Part shown: piece after piece, positions 7,793 to 16,980 of the stretch | How the letters are laid out: each line of letters begins with the position of its first letter | How positions within the stretch are numbered: position 1 is the stretch's first letter | Assembly: GCF_039679125.1 (NCBI RefSeq) | Contig: NZ_CP155551.1 | Span: forward strand, 930,001-994,000 | Length of the DNA stretch: 64,000 bases | Source: Blastococcus sp. HT6-4 | GTDB taxonomy: Bacteria; Actinomycetota; Actinomycetes; Mycobacteriales; Geodermatophilaceae | Direction of reading: 5' to 3' | The notes under the pieces: generated by a model | What the model was told of the DNA's origin: nothing | The model's database searches: none | The model's input: only the letters and a program-made list of their open reading frames with translations | Translations under genes and position numbers: made by a program

Positions 7793-8283
7793 CGGGCCTC
7801 CTCCACGTCCGCGACGAGCTCGTCCTCGCCGATGTCCTCGTTCCACAGCGCGGGGTTCGCGTCGATGAACCCGGTCATCAGCTCCACGCACTCCGGGTCG
7901 TCGAGCACCAGCACCTCGACGCCGTGCTCGGCGAGCCACTCGTGCCCGCCGGAGAAGGTGACGGCCTCGCCGACGACGAGCCGGGTGATGCCGAACTGGC
8001 GCACCAGGCCGCTGCAGTACCAGCACGGCGAGAGGGTGGTGACCATCGTCGTGCCCCGGTAGGAGGACTGCCGGCCGGCGTTGCGGAAGGCGTCGGTCTC
8101 CCCGTGCACCGACGGGTCGTCGTCCTGCACGCGGCGGTTGCGGCCGCGGCCCAGGACGGTGCCGTCGCGGCCGATGAGGGCGGCCCCGATCGGGATGCCC
8201 CCTTCGGCGAGCCCGGCACGGGCCTCCTCGACCGCCACGGTCAGCCAGGTGCGCGCGGTCTGTTCGTCCAGCGGGACTGTCAT
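7789..8283 (-). CDS. cytosine deaminase, yeast Fcy1-like zinc deaminase fold
   Basis: A 164-residue enzyme of the CMP/dCMP deaminase superfamily. The zinc site is visible as His60-Gly-Glu62 (HGE) with Cys87 and Cys90 (SPCWYC); Glu62 is the proton shuttle. The surrounding text, HGETDAFRNAGRQ and TTLSPCWYCSG, and the length, resemble the fungal cytosine deaminase rather than the larger bacterial CodA amidohydrolase. It would convert cytosine to uracil and ammonia. It is the first gene of a two-gene operon with the permease and is transcribed away from the secreted lipase. Confidence 0.88.
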   Translation of the reverse strand: MTVPLDEQTARTWLTVAVEEARAGLAEGGIPIGAALIGRDGTVLGRGRNRRVQDDDPSVHGETDAFRNAGRQSSYRGTTMVTTLSPCWYCSGLVRQFGITRLVVGEAVTFSGGHEWLAEHGVEVLVLDDPECVELMTGFIDANPALWNEDIGEDELVADVEEAR

Positions 8284-8499
8284 CGCATCTCCAGATCCGG
8301 GCCGGTGCCTGCGCCGACCCTGGCCGTCACGCTGCCGCCCGTCCGTCTCCGGCCGGTGACGGCCGCGTTACGGGTCCTGGTCCGGGCGCATCGGGGGTCC
8401 CATGGTGGATCCGGGTGACGCGGAGCACAACCGAACGGCGTCCCGCTCGTTGAGCCTCCGGAGCGCGCGACGAGGCGCGCCCGGAGACGAGGAGAGCCC

Positions 8500-9531
8500 G
8501 TGCGCAGAGCAGGACGGCGTCTGGTGACGGCGGTAGCCGCCGCGGTGCTGGCGGTGGGCGGCGGAACGGCGGTGGCCGTCCCGGCGGCCGGCGCGACCGG
8601 GGAGTTCGCCCCGCTCGACCAGAAGGGGCCGCGGCTGAGCGTCCCGAAGGCGGACCTGGACGCCGCCCTGTCCTGCAACGGCTCCCTGCGCGGGCTGGGG
8701 CAGGACCCGATCCTGCTGGTGCCCGGCACGACGCTGACGCCCGAGGTCAACTTCGGGTGGAACTACATGCGCGCGTTCGACCAGCGTGGCTGGCGCTGGT
8801 GCGCGCTCACCCTGCCCACCGACGCCACCGGCGACATCCAGGTGGCGGGGGAGCACGTGGTCCACGCGCTGCGGACCATGAGCAGGGAGTCGGGGCGCGA
8901 CGTCGACGTCGTCGGGTACAGCCAGGGCGGCATGGTGCCCCGCTGGGCGCTCCGGTTCTGGCCGGACACCCGCGACCTCGTCGACGACGTGATCGGGCTC
9001 AGCCCGTCCAACCACGGCACCGTGCTCGCCGACGTCTCCTGCGAGCAGGAGTGCACGCCCGCGAACCACCAGCAGGCGTCGCTGTCGCGGTTCATGCAGG
9101 CGCTCAACAGCGGTGCGGAGACGTTCGCCGGCATCGACTACACGGTCGCGTACACGGCCACCGACGAGATCGTCGTCCCGAACACGCCGCCGAACGCGAG
9201 CTCGGCCCTGCGCACCGGCGACGGCCGGATCGCCAACATCGCCCTGCAGGAGGTGTGCCCGGCCAACGCGGCCGACCACTTCGCCATCGGCAGCTACGAC
9301 CCCGTGGGCTACGCCATCGTCGCCGACGCCCTCGCGCACGACGGGCCGGCCGTGCGGAGCCGGATCCCGCTCACCGTCTGCGCCCAGGTCCTGCACCCCG
9401 GTGTGGACCCCGTGACGTTCGCGTCCGACCACGCCGGGATGGTGCGGTACGCCACCGACAGCACGGGCGACGCCGCGGAGACCCCGGCCGAGCCGCCGCT
9501 CGCGCCGTACGTCTTCCCGCGGCACCCCTGA
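8500..9531 (+). CDS. secreted lipase (CalB/class-2 lipase-like alpha/beta hydrolase)
   Basis: A 343-residue protein with GTG start and a GAGGAGAG ribosome site. A signal peptide covers about residues 1-32 (RRAGRRLVTAVAAAVLAVGGG ... AAGA). The mature part has an oxyanion-type loop LLVPGTTLTP, the nucleophile elbow GYSQGG (Ser141), candidate acid Asp in TATDEIVVP, and late His residues in DHFAIGS and DHAGM. Paired Cys (SCEQEC and others) suggest disulfides in an extracellular enzyme. The GxSxGG context and SPSNHGT follow the bacterial lipases related to Candida antarctica lipase B. It ends at a strong shared terminator. Confidence 0.85.
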   Translation: MRRAGRRLVTAVAAAVLAVGGGTAVAVPAAGATGEFAPLDQKGPRLSVPKADLDAALSCNGSLRGLGQDPILLVPGTTLTPEVNFGWNYMRAFDQRGWRWCALTLPTDATGDIQVAGEHVVHALRTMSRESGRDVDVVGYSQGGMVPRWALRFWPDTRDLVDDVIGLSPSNHGTVLADVSCEQECTPANHQQASLSRFMQALNSGAETFAGIDYTVAYTATDEIVVPNTPPNASSALRTGDGRIANIALQEVCPANAADHFAIGSYDPVGYAIVADALAHDGPAVRSRIPLTVCAQVLHPGVDPVTFASDHAGMVRYATDSTGDAAETPAEPPLAPYVFPRHP

Positions 9532-9549
9532 CACCCCGGGAGGGATGAG

Positions 9550-9583
9550 CCCGGGCGGCCGCCCCGATCGGCGGCCGCCCGGG
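9550..9583. terminator. bidirectional terminator hairpin
   Basis: Arms CCCGGGCGGCCGCC (9550-9563) and GGCGGCCGCCCGGG (9570-9583) with a 6-base loop, placed between the converging lipase gene and the 78-residue gene. Fits a terminator serving both strands. Confidence 0.8.
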
Positions 9584-9588
9584 ACCGG

Positions 9589-9825
9589 TCAGCCGCCGCG
9601 CTCGACCTCGGCCTGCACGATGCCGCGCAGCGCGGTGCGCAGCGAGTCGTCGGAGGTGTCGCCCCGGTCGAGGGCCTCGCGCGCCGGCTGCGGCAGCAGC
9701 CCGGTGTCCACGGTGTCCAGCCAGGCCACGTCGTCGCCGTTCCGCCGCCCGACCTGCAGGGAGTCCCCCTGGGGCCGGAGGACGTACTCCCCGCCGTCGA
9801 TCTGGATCGTCATCTCGTGAGTCAT
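9589..9825 (-). CDS. small hypothetical acidic protein
   Basis: A 78-residue soluble protein, acidic overall, with no hydrophobic segment or cysteine. The first half reads like a small beta domain (MTIQIDGGEYVLRPQGDSLQVGRRNGDDVAWLD is described here only by its ends, MTIQIDGG and DDVAWLD) and the second half is helical. ATG 9825 or ATG 9813 could start it. It diverges from cutA with about 55 bases between them. I do not recognise the family. Confidence 0.6.
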   Translation of the reverse strand: MTHEMTIQIDGGEYVLRPQGDSLQVGRRNGDDVAWLDTVDTGLLPQPAREALDRGDTSDDSLRTALRGIVQAEVERGG

Positions 9826-9879
9826 GCCCGCCCCCTACCCGGGACGGCGCGGGTTCCACGCGCCCGTCCGCACGCCAGG

Positions 9880-10215
9880 ATGGGTGCCGTGGACGAGGAG
9901 TGCTGCGAGGTCGTGGTGACGGGGCCGGACGCCGAGTGGCTGGCCGGCTTCACCCGCACCCTGGTCGAGGAGCGGCTGGCCGCCTGCGGCCACCAGCTCG
10001 CGCCGATCCGGTCGGTGTACCGCTGGGAGGGCGCCGTCCACGACGAGGCGGAGGCGCGGGTGGCGCTGCACACCCGCAGCTCGCTGGTGCCGGCGGTGGT
10101 GGCGCGCACCCACGAGCTGCACCCCTACGACGTCCCGTGCGTCATCGCGCTGCCGCTGTTGGCCGGCAACCCGGCCTACCTGCGCTGGGTCGCCGACGAG
10201 ACCCGGGAACCCTGA
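9880..10215 (+). CDS. cutA: CutA1-family divalent ion tolerance protein
   Basis: A 111-residue protein matching the CutA1 pattern: an early beta strand CEVVVTGPDAEWLAG, then LVEERLAACGHQLAPIRSVYRWEG (described by LAACG and SVYRWEG), ARVALHTRSSLVP, and HPYDVPCVIALPLLAGNPAYLRWV. CutA1 forms trimers with a ferredoxin-like fold and has been linked to copper tolerance and metal binding, though its precise role is unsettled. ATG 9880 gives the usual family length; GTG 9889 is an alternative. Confidence 0.9.
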   Translation: MGAVDEECCEVVVTGPDAEWLAGFTRTLVEERLAACGHQLAPIRSVYRWEGAVHDEAEARVALHTRSSLVPAVVARTHELHPYDVPCVIALPLLAGNPAYLRWVADETREP

Positions 10216-10337
10216 CCGGGCAGCTGTTGGCCTCACCCGTTGCGGGGTACGGCAACGACGTCGGGTCGTGACGGCCACCACCCCTGCCGATGCAGACCAG
10301 TGGGGACGGACGACACCGAGACCTGCCGGAGGGGGAT

Positions 10338-12101
10338 GTGGCGACGGGACCGGGCGAGCGCGAGCTGCCCCTCGACGTGCGCAGCAGCGCGGGCTCCTCC
10401 GGCCGGGACGCCGCCCTCGTGGAGGCGGTGCTCGACGCGCTGGCCTCCCCGACCGTGCTCCTCGACCCGGCCGGCCGGGTGGTCCTGGCCAACTCGGCAT
10501 GGACGGCCGCGGGGCAGGAACGCCGGACGCCGATCCTGCCGGGCCAGGACTACCACGCGCTGGCCCTGCAGCTGCGCGACGACGCCGACGGCCGCCGGCT
10601 GGTGCGCGAGCTGCGCGAGCTGTCGAACGGCGAGCGCGCCGAGGTCTCGGTCGACCGCTCGATCCCCGACCCGACGGGCACCGCCACGAGCTGGTTCCAC
10701 GTGCAGGCGTCGCGAGTGGACCAGGTCGGCCACGTGGTCGTCACGCACACCGACGTGACCTCCCGCGTGCAGGCGGAGCGGGCCGCGGACTGGCGGGCCC
10801 GCCACGACCACCTCACCGAGCTGCCCAACCGCGCCCACCTGCACGAGCTGATCGACGCCGAGCTCCGGCGCACCGACCGGCCGGCGCTGGCCGTCCTGTT
10901 CCTCGACGTGGACGGCTTCAAGGAGGTCAACGACTCGCTCGGCCACGACGTCGGCGACGAGCTGCTCCGGCAGCTGGCCGGCCGGCTCCTCGGCGAGACG
11001 CGGGCGCAGGACACCGTGGGCAGGCTGGGCGGCGACGAGTTCGTCGTGCTCTGCCGCGACTGCGACATCGACGGGGCGGAGCTGCTGGCCCGGCGCTGTC
11101 ACGCGGCCTTCGACGAGCCCTTCGACCTCGGCGGCCGCGTCCACCGGCTCAGCGCCAGCATCGGCGTCACGGCCGTCGGTGCCGGTCACGAGCCCGGGAT
11201 CCGGTCGGCGGACCTGGTCCGCGACGCCGACCTGGCCATGTACTCGGCCAAGGCGGCCGGACGGAACCGGGTGCAGGTCTTCGACCCGGATCTGCGGATC
11301 ACCGTGCAGCGCAAGAGGCAGCTGCTCGCCGAGCTGCGCGAGGCCGTCGACGAGGGGCAGCTGCTGCTGCACTACCAGCCGATCGTGGAGGTGGCCACGG
11401 GCGTGGTCACCGGCACCGAGGCCCTGGTGCGCTGGCAGCACCCGGAGCAGGGGCTGCTCGGACCGTGCGAATTCGTGCCCCTCGCCGAGCAGCAGCCCGA
11501 TCTCCTCCTCGCGCTGACCCGCTGGGTGCTGGGGGAGGCGTGCCGGCAGACGGTGGCCTGGGAGGCGCAGGGGGTCTCGGTCGTCACCGGGGTCAACGTG
11601 GCAGCCGCACACCTGGGCACCGGCACGCTGGTGGAGGACGTGAGCCGCGCGCTCGACGCCGCCGGGCTCGACCCCCGCCGGGTGGTGGTGGAGCTGACCG
11701 AGACCAGCGCCGCCGAGGACCCCGTCGGTGCGGCGGAGCAGATCGCCCGCCTGCGCGACCTCGGGGTGCAGACCTCGATCGACGACTTCGGCAGCGGCTT
11801 CTCGTCGCTGAGCCAGCTGGTGTCCATCCCCGCGGGGGTGCTGAAGATCGACCGGAGCCTCGTCGCCGGGGCCGACGACCCGCACGGGCACTCGGCCGCG
11901 GCGATCGCCGCCGTCGTCGGGCTCGCCCGGGCCTGCGGCATGCGCAGCCTCGCCGAGGGCGTGGAGACCGCGGCCCAGATGCAGCGGGTCGTGGAACTGG
12001 ACTGCTGGTACGCGCAGGGCTTCCACATCGCCCGGCCGATGCCGGCCGGCGAGTTCGCGCGGTGGGTGCGCGCCTGGTCCGGGCAGGTGCTGCCGGCCTG
12101 A
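10338..12101 (+). CDS. PAS-GGDEF-EAL cyclic-di-GMP turnover protein
   Basis: A 587-residue soluble protein. GTG 10338 is chosen because GGAGGGGG sits just before it; an in-frame ATG at 10290 lacks a ribosome site. A PAS-like sensor (about 20-150, VLLDPAGRVVLANSAW) precedes a GGDEF domain with intact GGDEF (231-235) and an inhibitory-site RAQD exactly five residues upstream. The EAL domain begins at TEALVRW (Glu361) and keeps ELTET, DDFGSGFSSL, LKIDRSL and AEGVET. Both diguanylate cyclase and phosphodiesterase activities are therefore possible, with product inhibition of the cyclase. There are no membrane segments. It stands alone as a transcription unit. Confidence 0.93.
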   Translation: MATGPGERELPLDVRSSAGSSGRDAALVEAVLDALASPTVLLDPAGRVVLANSAWTAAGQERRTPILPGQDYHALALQLRDDADGRRLVRELRELSNGERAEVSVDRSIPDPTGTATSWFHVQASRVDQVGHVVVTHTDVTSRVQAERAADWRARHDHLTELPNRAHLHELIDAELRRTDRPALAVLFLDVDGFKEVNDSLGHDVGDELLRQLAGRLLGETRAQDTVGRLGGDEFVVLCRDCDIDGAELLARRCHAAFDEPFDLGGRVHRLSASIGVTAVGAGHEPGIRSADLVRDADLAMYSAKAAGRNRVQVFDPDLRITVQRKRQLLAELREAVDEGQLLLHYQPIVEVATGVVTGTEALVRWQHPEQGLLGPCEFVPLAEQQPDLLLALTRWVLGEACRQTVAWEAQGVSVVTGVNVAAAHLGTGTLVEDVSRALDAAGLDPRRVVVELTETSAAEDPVGAAEQIARLRDLGVQTSIDDFGSGFSSLSQLVSIPAGVLKIDRSLVAGADDPHGHSAAAIAAVVGLARACGMRSLAEGVETAAQMQRVVELDCWYAQGFHIARPMPAGEFARWVRAWSGQVLPA

Positions 12102-12112
12102 ACCGGCGGGCG

Positions 12113-12400
12113 TCAGCCCGGTTCGCCGCGGGCCTTGCGGCGGAGGATGACGACGATGTCGACCGCCGCGATCGCACCGAGGACGAACAGGACGACGGCC
12201 GGCCAGGTGGGCAGGCCGGCGGCCAGCCAGCCGAGGCCGCCGAGGACGCAGACGACGAGGCCGAAGATCGCCAGGGCGAGCCGCAGGGTCAGCGCCGACT
12301 GGGCCGGTCGCGCGCCCCCGATGCCCGCCGTCGGGTCGTGGTGGTCGGGCAGCCCGCGCTCGTAGTCCTCCCGGGAACGGGGTCGCTGGGGATCGCTCAT
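12113..12400 (-). CDS. small two-helix membrane protein (DUF6343-like)
   Basis: A 95-residue protein with a hydrophilic N-terminus ([18 protein letters not shown]), then the segment [15 protein letters not shown], and two hydrophobic helices (about 37-58 and 63-83), ending in a basic tail. The SALxLRLxLAxFGLV block resembles the small actinobacterial DUF6343 proteins, whose function is unknown. It diverges from prfB, whose leader overlaps its start region. Confidence 0.65.
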   Translation of the reverse strand: MSDPQRPRSREDYERGLPDHHDPTAGIGGARPAQSALTLRLALAIFGLVVCVLGGLGWLAAGLPTWPAVVLFVLGAIAAVDIVVILRRKARGEPG

Positions 12401-12446
12401 GGCATACCTGCCTACCCGGGGCGCGGGCGCACTACCCTGGGTCGAC

Positions 12447-13559
12447 GTGGCCGCTGACTTCTCCGTCGTCCTGGACGAACTCGACACGACCCTGAAGTCG
12501 ATCGAGGCTGTCCTCGACGTCGACCGCCTGCGCCGGGAGGTGGCCGAGCTCGAGCAGCAGACGGCCGCCCCCGACCTCTGGGACGACGTCGAGGCCGCGC
12601 AGGCCCTGACCTCCAAGCTCTCCTACATGCAGGGTGACCTGCGCCGGGTGGAGGAGCTTCGCGGCCGGCTGGAGGACGTCGGGCTGCTGCACGAGATGGC
12701 CGCCGAGGAGAACGACGAGGCGACCACCGCGGAGACCGAGCGGGAGCTCGAGAGCCTGCGCAAGGCCATCGACGAGCTCGAGGTGCGCACCCTGCTCTCC
12801 GGTGAGTACGACTCCCGCGAGGCCCTGGTGACCATCCGCTCGGAGGCCGGCGGCGTGGACGCCGCGGACTTCGCCGAGATGCTCATGCGGATGTACCTGC
12901 GCTGGGCCGAGCGGCACAAGTACGCGACCGAGGTCTACGACGTGAGCTACGCGGAGGAGGCCGGCATCAAGTCGGCCACGTTCGCGGTCAAGGTGCCCTA
13001 CGCCTACGGCACCCTCTCGGTCGAGCAGGGCACCCACCGGCTGGTCCGCATCTCGCCGTTCGACAACCAGGGCCGGCGGCAGACCTCCTTCGCCGGGGTC
13101 GAGGTGCTGCCCGTCGTGGAGCAGACCGACCACGTGGAGATCCCGGAGAACGAGATCCGCGTCGACGTCTTCCGCTCGTCGGGGCCCGGCGGGCAGAGCG
13201 TCAACACCACCGACTCCGCCGTCCGGATGACGCACATCCCGACCGGCATCGTCGTCTCCTGCCAGAACGAGAAGAGCCAGATCCAGAACCGGGCGGCCGC
13301 GCTGCGCGTGCTCCAGGCCCGGCTGCTCGTCGTCCGCCAGCAGGAGCAGAAGGCGGAGATGGACGCGCTCAAGGGCGAGGGCAGCAGCTGGGGCAACCAG
13401 ATGCGTTCCTACGTGCTGCACCCGTACCAGATGGTCAAGGACCTGCGGACCGAGCAGGAGACCGGCAACACCGCGGCGGTCCTCGACGGCGAGATCGACT
13501 CCTTCATCGAGGCCGGCATCCGGTGGCGCCGTCAGCAGGAGGTCGTGCCGTCCTCCTGA
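12447..13559 (+). CDS. prfB: peptide chain release factor 2
   Basis: A 370-residue release factor recognising UGA/UAA. The N-terminal coiled domain is followed by the SPF codon-recognition tripeptide in [11 protein letters not shown] and the catalytic GGQ at residues 248-250 ([15 protein letters not shown]). GTG 12447 ([12 protein letters not shown]) gives the typical length; an extension to ATG 12399 is low complexity. There is no sign of the programmed +1 frameshift that many bacteria use in prfB. It precedes ftsEX and smpB, the common actinobacterial order. Confidence 0.96.
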   Translation: MAADFSVVLDELDTTLKSIEAVLDVDRLRREVAELEQQTAAPDLWDDVEAAQALTSKLSYMQGDLRRVEELRGRLEDVGLLHEMAAEENDEATTAETERELESLRKAIDELEVRTLLSGEYDSREALVTIRSEAGGVDAADFAEMLMRMYLRWAERHKYATEVYDVSYAEEAGIKSATFAVKVPYAYGTLSVEQGTHRLVRISPFDNQGRRQTSFAGVEVLPVVEQTDHVEIPENEIRVDVFRSSGPGGQSVNTTDSAVRMTHIPTGIVVSCQNEKSQIQNRAAALRVLQARLLVVRQQEQKAEMDALKGEGSSWGNQMRSYVLHPYQMVKDLRTEQETGNTAAVLDGEIDSFIEAGIRWRRQQEVVPSS

Positions 13560-13726
13560 CGGTGTGGGCGAGGTCACGTTTCGACCCCGTCGGGAGTCGG
13601 ACGCGACCGTCCGTGACCGGTGACCCGCCAGTTGTGGTCGCCTGGTCACACACGGCGAGAATGGGTACGGAGCGTCACGCGGCGGAGGAACCGGCTGCGC
13701 CGCCGGGACTAGTACCGTGGCCCCTC

Positions 13727-14416
13727 GTGATCGAATTGCAACACGTCACCAAGCTGTACCCGGCCAGCGGCCGGCCCGCCCTTGACGACGTGTCCACGGA
13801 GATCGACAAGGGCGAGTTCGTCTTCCTCATCGGCTCCTCCGGTTCGGGCAAGTCGACCTTCCTGCGGCTGCTGCTGAAGGAGGACGACCCGACGTCGGGC
13901 ACGGTCAGCGTGAACGGCAAGACGCTCAACACCATGAGCAAGTGGCAGGTGCCCAAGCTGCGCCGCACGATGGGCTGCGTCTTCCAGGACTTCCGGCTGC
14001 TGCGCAACCGCACGGTCGCCCAGAACGTCGCCTTCGCCCTCGAGGTCATCAACAAGCCGCACCGGACGATCAAGCGGGTCGTCCCGGAGGTGCTGGAGAT
14101 GGTCGGGCTGGAGGGCAAGGCCAACCGGCTGCCCGGCGAACTCTCCGGTGGTGAGCAGCAGCGGGTGGCCATCGCGCGCGCGTTCGTCAACCGGCCGCTG
14201 GTGCTGCTGGCCGACGAGCCCACCGGCAACCTCGACCCCGAGACCAGCGAGGGCATCATGCTGCTGCTCGAGCGGATCAACCGGACGGGCACCACGGTGA
14301 TCATGGCGACGCACGACTACCACATCGTCGACTCGATGCGCCGTCGCGTCATCGAGCTCAACGGGGGAGTCCTCACCCGCGACCAGTCGCGCGGCGTCTA
14401 CGGCGTGGGTCGCTAG
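13727..14416 (+). CDS. ftsE: cell division ATP-binding protein FtsE
   Basis: A 229-residue ABC ATPase, the exact family size when started at GTG 13727. Walker A is GSSGSGKST (about 36-44), the Q-loop is CVFQDFRLL, the signature is LSGGEQQR, Walker B is [12 protein letters not shown], and the switch His lies in MATHD. With FtsX it forms the membrane complex that activates peptidoglycan hydrolases at the division site (in mycobacteria RipC). The [17 protein letters not shown] block is typical of actinobacterial FtsE. FtsX follows 61 bases downstream. Confidence 0.96.
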   Translation: MIELQHVTKLYPASGRPALDDVSTEIDKGEFVFLIGSSGSGKSTFLRLLLKEDDPTSGTVSVNGKTLNTMSKWQVPKLRRTMGCVFQDFRLLRNRTVAQNVAFALEVINKPHRTIKRVVPEVLEMVGLEGKANRLPGELSGGEQQRVAIARAFVNRPLVLLADEPTGNLDPETSEGIMLLLERINRTGTTVIMATHDYHIVDSMRRRVIELNGGVLTRDQSRGVYGVGR

Positions 14417-14477
14417 CAGCCCACCACCGCACCGACACCGCCGACCGCGTCCGCACGCACTCCACGACAGGGAATCC

Positions 14478-15362
14478 ATGCGCGTCAACTTCGTGCTCTC
14501 CGAGGTGGCCACCGGGCTGCGTCGCAACCTCACCATGACGGTCGCGATGATCCTGACCACGGCCATCTCGCTCGGCCTCATGGGCACCGGCCTGCTCATC
14601 GCCGGGATGATCTCCGAGATGAAGGAGATCTACTACGACAAGGTGCAGGTCTCCATCTTCCTGGCCGACGACGTCACCGACGAGCAGCGGCAGGCCATCC
14701 AGTCGGAGCTGGAGTCCTCCCCGGAGGTGGCGAGCTTCCTCTACGAGTCCCGCGAGGAGGCCTACGAGCGGTTCCGGCAGCAGTTCAGCCAGCAGCCGGA
14801 GCTCGTGGAGAACACCCCGCCGGACGCCCTGCCGGAGAGCTTCCGCGTCGAGCTGGTCAACCCCGAGCGCTACGAGGTCATCGCCGCCGAGTTCCCCAAC
14901 GGGCAGGACGGCGTGGACCAGGTGCGCGACGAGGGGGAGTTCCTCGACCGCCTGTTCAGCCTGCTCAACGGCGCCCGCAACGCCACGATCGCCGTCGCCG
15001 TCGTGCAGGCGCTGGCGGCGCTGCTGCTGATCTCCAACACCATCCAGCTGGCCGCCTTCAACCGCCGCAACGAGACGAACATCATGCGGCTGGTCGGCGC
15101 CTCGCGCTGGTACACCCAGCTGCCGTTCATCCTCGAAGCGGCGTTCGCGGGGCTCATCGGTGGGCTCCTGGCCGCCGGCGGGCTGGTGCTGACCAAGGTG
15201 CTCTTCATCGACGAGACCCTGGAGGGACCGATCAAGGCGGGGATCATCCCGCCGGTCGAGTGGGACGCGATCATCACCAACAGCGTCATCGTCTCCGGGA
15301 TGGGCGTCGCGCTGGCCGCCATCGCCGCGTACGTGACGCTGCGGCTGTACGTCCGGCTCTGA
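14478..15362 (+). CDS. ftsX: cell division permease-like protein FtsX
   Basis: A 294-residue membrane protein with four transmembrane helices: about 20-42, then a large extracellular loop (about 45-170), then 173-195, 221-244 and 266-289. The loop includes the segment FLYESREEAYERF found in actinobacterial FtsX extracellular domains that bind wall hydrolases. AFNRRNETNIMRLVGAS is the conserved cytoplasmic coupling loop. It is co-transcribed with ftsE and ends at a strong hairpin. Confidence 0.95.
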   Translation: MRVNFVLSEVATGLRRNLTMTVAMILTTAISLGLMGTGLLIAGMISEMKEIYYDKVQVSIFLADDVTDEQRQAIQSELESSPEVASFLYESREEAYERFRQQFSQQPELVENTPPDALPESFRVELVNPERYEVIAAEFPNGQDGVDQVRDEGEFLDRLFSLLNGARNATIAVAVVQALAALLLISNTIQLAAFNRRNETNIMRLVGASRWYTQLPFILEAAFAGLIGGLLAAGGLVLTKVLFIDETLEGPIKAGIIPPVEWDAIITNSVIVSGMGVALAAIAAYVTLRLYVRL

Positions 15363-15384
15363 CGTCGTCGTCCTCGGGACGACA

Positions 15385-15420
15385 CCGCCCCTCCCACCCG
15401 TGATCGGGCAGGAGGGGCGG
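15385..15420 (+). terminator. terminator after ftsEX
   Basis: Arms CCGCCCCTCC (15385-15394) and GGAGGGGCGG (15411-15420) enclose an inner CCCG-TGAT-CGGG stem, starting 23 bases after the ftsX stop. Confidence 0.75.
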
Positions 15421-15452
15421 ACGTCGTTGCGGGAGGCGGGTGCCGCGCCCGC

Positions 15453-15507
15453 GAGTCATGCGAACTCGGGGCGATCAGGCGCGGATGGCCCCGAGTGCGC
15501 AGGACTC
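15453..15507. repeat. imperfect 20-bp inverted repeat upstream of smpB
   Basis: Arms at 15453-15472 and 15488-15507 match at 18 of 20 positions around a 15-base loop. It ends 70 bases before the smpB start, after the ftsX terminator, so it may be a second terminator, an mRNA leader structure of smpB, or an intergenic repeat. Only the arms are symmetric; no U-run follows. Confidence 0.55.
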
Positions 15508-15577
15508 GGCGTCAGGAGGCCTCCCCGGGTCCGCGTATCCGGCGGGCCACGATCGCCGGCCGCAGTAACCTGGGCCC

Positions 15578-16054
15578 ATGCCGCGGGAACAAGGGCGCAA
15601 GTTCATCGCCCAGAACAAGAAGGCGCGGCACGACTACTCGATCCTCGACACCTACGAGGTGGGCCTGGTGCTCACCGGCACCGAGGTGAAGAGCCTGCGG
15701 GCCGGCCGTGCCTCCCTCGTCGACGGGTTCGCCTCGATCGACGACGGCGAGGTGTGGCTGCAGCACGTGCACATCCCCGAGTACACCGAGGGCACCTGGA
15801 CCAACCACGCCCCGCGTCGCAAGCGCAAGGTGCTCATGCACCGCGAGGAGATCGACAAGCTCCTGGGCAAGACCCGCGAGGGCGGGCTCACGCTCGTGCC
15901 GCTGGACCTGTACTTCAAGGACGGCAAGGTCAAGGCCACCCTCGCGCTGGCGAAGGGCAAGAAGTCCTACGACAAGCGGCACGACCTCGCCGAGCGCGAC
16001 TCGCGCCGGGAGATCCAGAAGGCCTTCGGGCGGTACGTGAAGGGACGGCGCTGA
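15578..16054 (+). CDS. smpB: SsrA-binding protein SmpB
   Basis: A 158-residue protein that delivers tmRNA to stalled ribosomes. Conserved text includes [49 protein letters not shown] and the C-terminal [15 protein letters not shown] that enters the mRNA channel. ATG 15578 fits the family start. Its RNA partner ssrA lies 6.3 kb downstream on the same strand, so both parts of trans-translation are in this window. Confidence 0.97.
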   Translation: MPREQGRKFIAQNKKARHDYSILDTYEVGLVLTGTEVKSLRAGRASLVDGFASIDDGEVWLQHVHIPEYTEGTWTNHAPRRKRKVLMHREEIDKLLGKTREGGLTLVPLDLYFKDGKVKATLALAKGKKSYDKRHDLAERDSRREIQKAFGRYVKGRR

Positions 16055-16056
16055 GC

Positions 16057-16980
16057 GTGCGGGGAATCGCCTACGACCGGTTCGGTGGCGTCGATGTGCT
16101 GCAGCTGCGCGACGACCTGCCCGAACCGCCGGTCGGCCCGGACACCGTGCTGGTGCGCACCCGCGCCGCCGGCGTCAACCCGGTCGACATCGGCATCCGC
16201 GAGGGCAATCTCGCGAGCTTCTTCCCGCACCGCTTCCCGATCGTGCCGGGCTGGGACCTCGCCGGCGTGGTCGAGGCCGTCGGGCCCGCGGTGGTCGACT
16301 TCGCCCCGGGTGACGAGGTGTTCGGCTACCTGCGCCGCGACGACGTGCAGTGGGGTACGGCGGCCGAGCTGGTGCCCGCGCCGCAGCGCTGCGTCGCGCA
16401 CAAGCCGGAGTCGCTGTCGTTCACCGAGGCCGGCGCGCTGCCGCTGGCCGGGCTCACCGCCTACCAGGCGCTCACCGAGACGCTGGCCGTCGGTGAGGGC
16501 GACCGCGTCCTGGTGCACCGCGCGGCCGGCGGCGTCGGCTTCTTCGCCGTGCAGATCGCCGTCGCCCTGGGCGCGCACGTGATCGGCACGGCCAGCCCGC
16601 GCAACCACGGCTTCCTGACCGACGCCGGTGCCGCCGAGGTGCTCGACTACTCGGCCGGCCCGATCAGCCAGCAGCTGTCGGACGAGGTGGACGCCGTCCT
16701 CGACCTCAACGGCGGCGACGCGCTGGCCGACGCGCCGAACCAGGTGCGCGACGTGTCGCGGATCGCCAGCGTCGTCGACCCGTCGGTCAACGGGATGGGC
16801 GGGCGCTACGTCTTCGTCCGCCCCGAGCGGCACGATCTCGAGGAGTTGGCGCGCATGGCCGACGCCGGCCAGCTCCGGGTGGCGATCGCCAAGGCGTTCC
16901 CGCTCGAGCGGACCGGCGAGGCGCAGGAGCTGGTGGCCGGCGGGCACGTGCGCGGCAAGGTCGTCGTCACGGTCCCGTGA
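16057..16980 (+). CDS. zinc-type alcohol dehydrogenase-like NADP(H) oxidoreductase (quinone reductase family)
   Basis: A 307-residue medium-chain reductase beginning at GTG 16057, two bases after the smpB stop. The catalytic half opens VRGIAYDRFGGVDVLQL and contains RAAGVNPVDIGIREG and PIVPGWDLAGVVEAVG. The Rossmann half has the nucleotide loop HRAAGGVGFFAVQIA. The zinc-binding Cys and His of true alcohol dehydrogenases are absent, so a quinone or enone reductase is likely. It overlaps the following amidohydrolase (GTGA), suggesting a shared catabolic role. Confidence 0.88.
   Translation: MRGIAYDRFGGVDVLQLRDDLPEPPVGPDTVLVRTRAAGVNPVDIGIREGNLASFFPHRFPIVPGWDLAGVVEAVGPAVVDFAPGDEVFGYLRRDDVQWGTAAELVPAPQRCVAHKPESLSFTEAGALPLAGLTAYQALTETLAVGEGDRVLVHRAAGGVGFFAVQIAVALGAHVIGTASPRNHGFLTDAGAAEVLDYSAGPISQQLSDEVDAVLDLNGGDALADAPNQVRDVSRIASVVDPSVNGMGGRYVFVRPERHDLEELARMADAGQLRVAIAKAFPLERTGEAQELVAGGHVRGKVVVTVP

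Noticed and set aside
12399-12446. Longer prfB start at ATG 12399.
   Set aside because: The extra 16 residues ([12 protein letters not shown] and onward) are not part of the family, and GTG 12447 gives the normal length.
15400-16056. An N-terminal extension of the oxidoreductase open frame reaching back to 15400.
   Set aside because: It overlaps smpB entirely and is Arg-rich shadow translation; GTG 16057 begins the recognisable domain.
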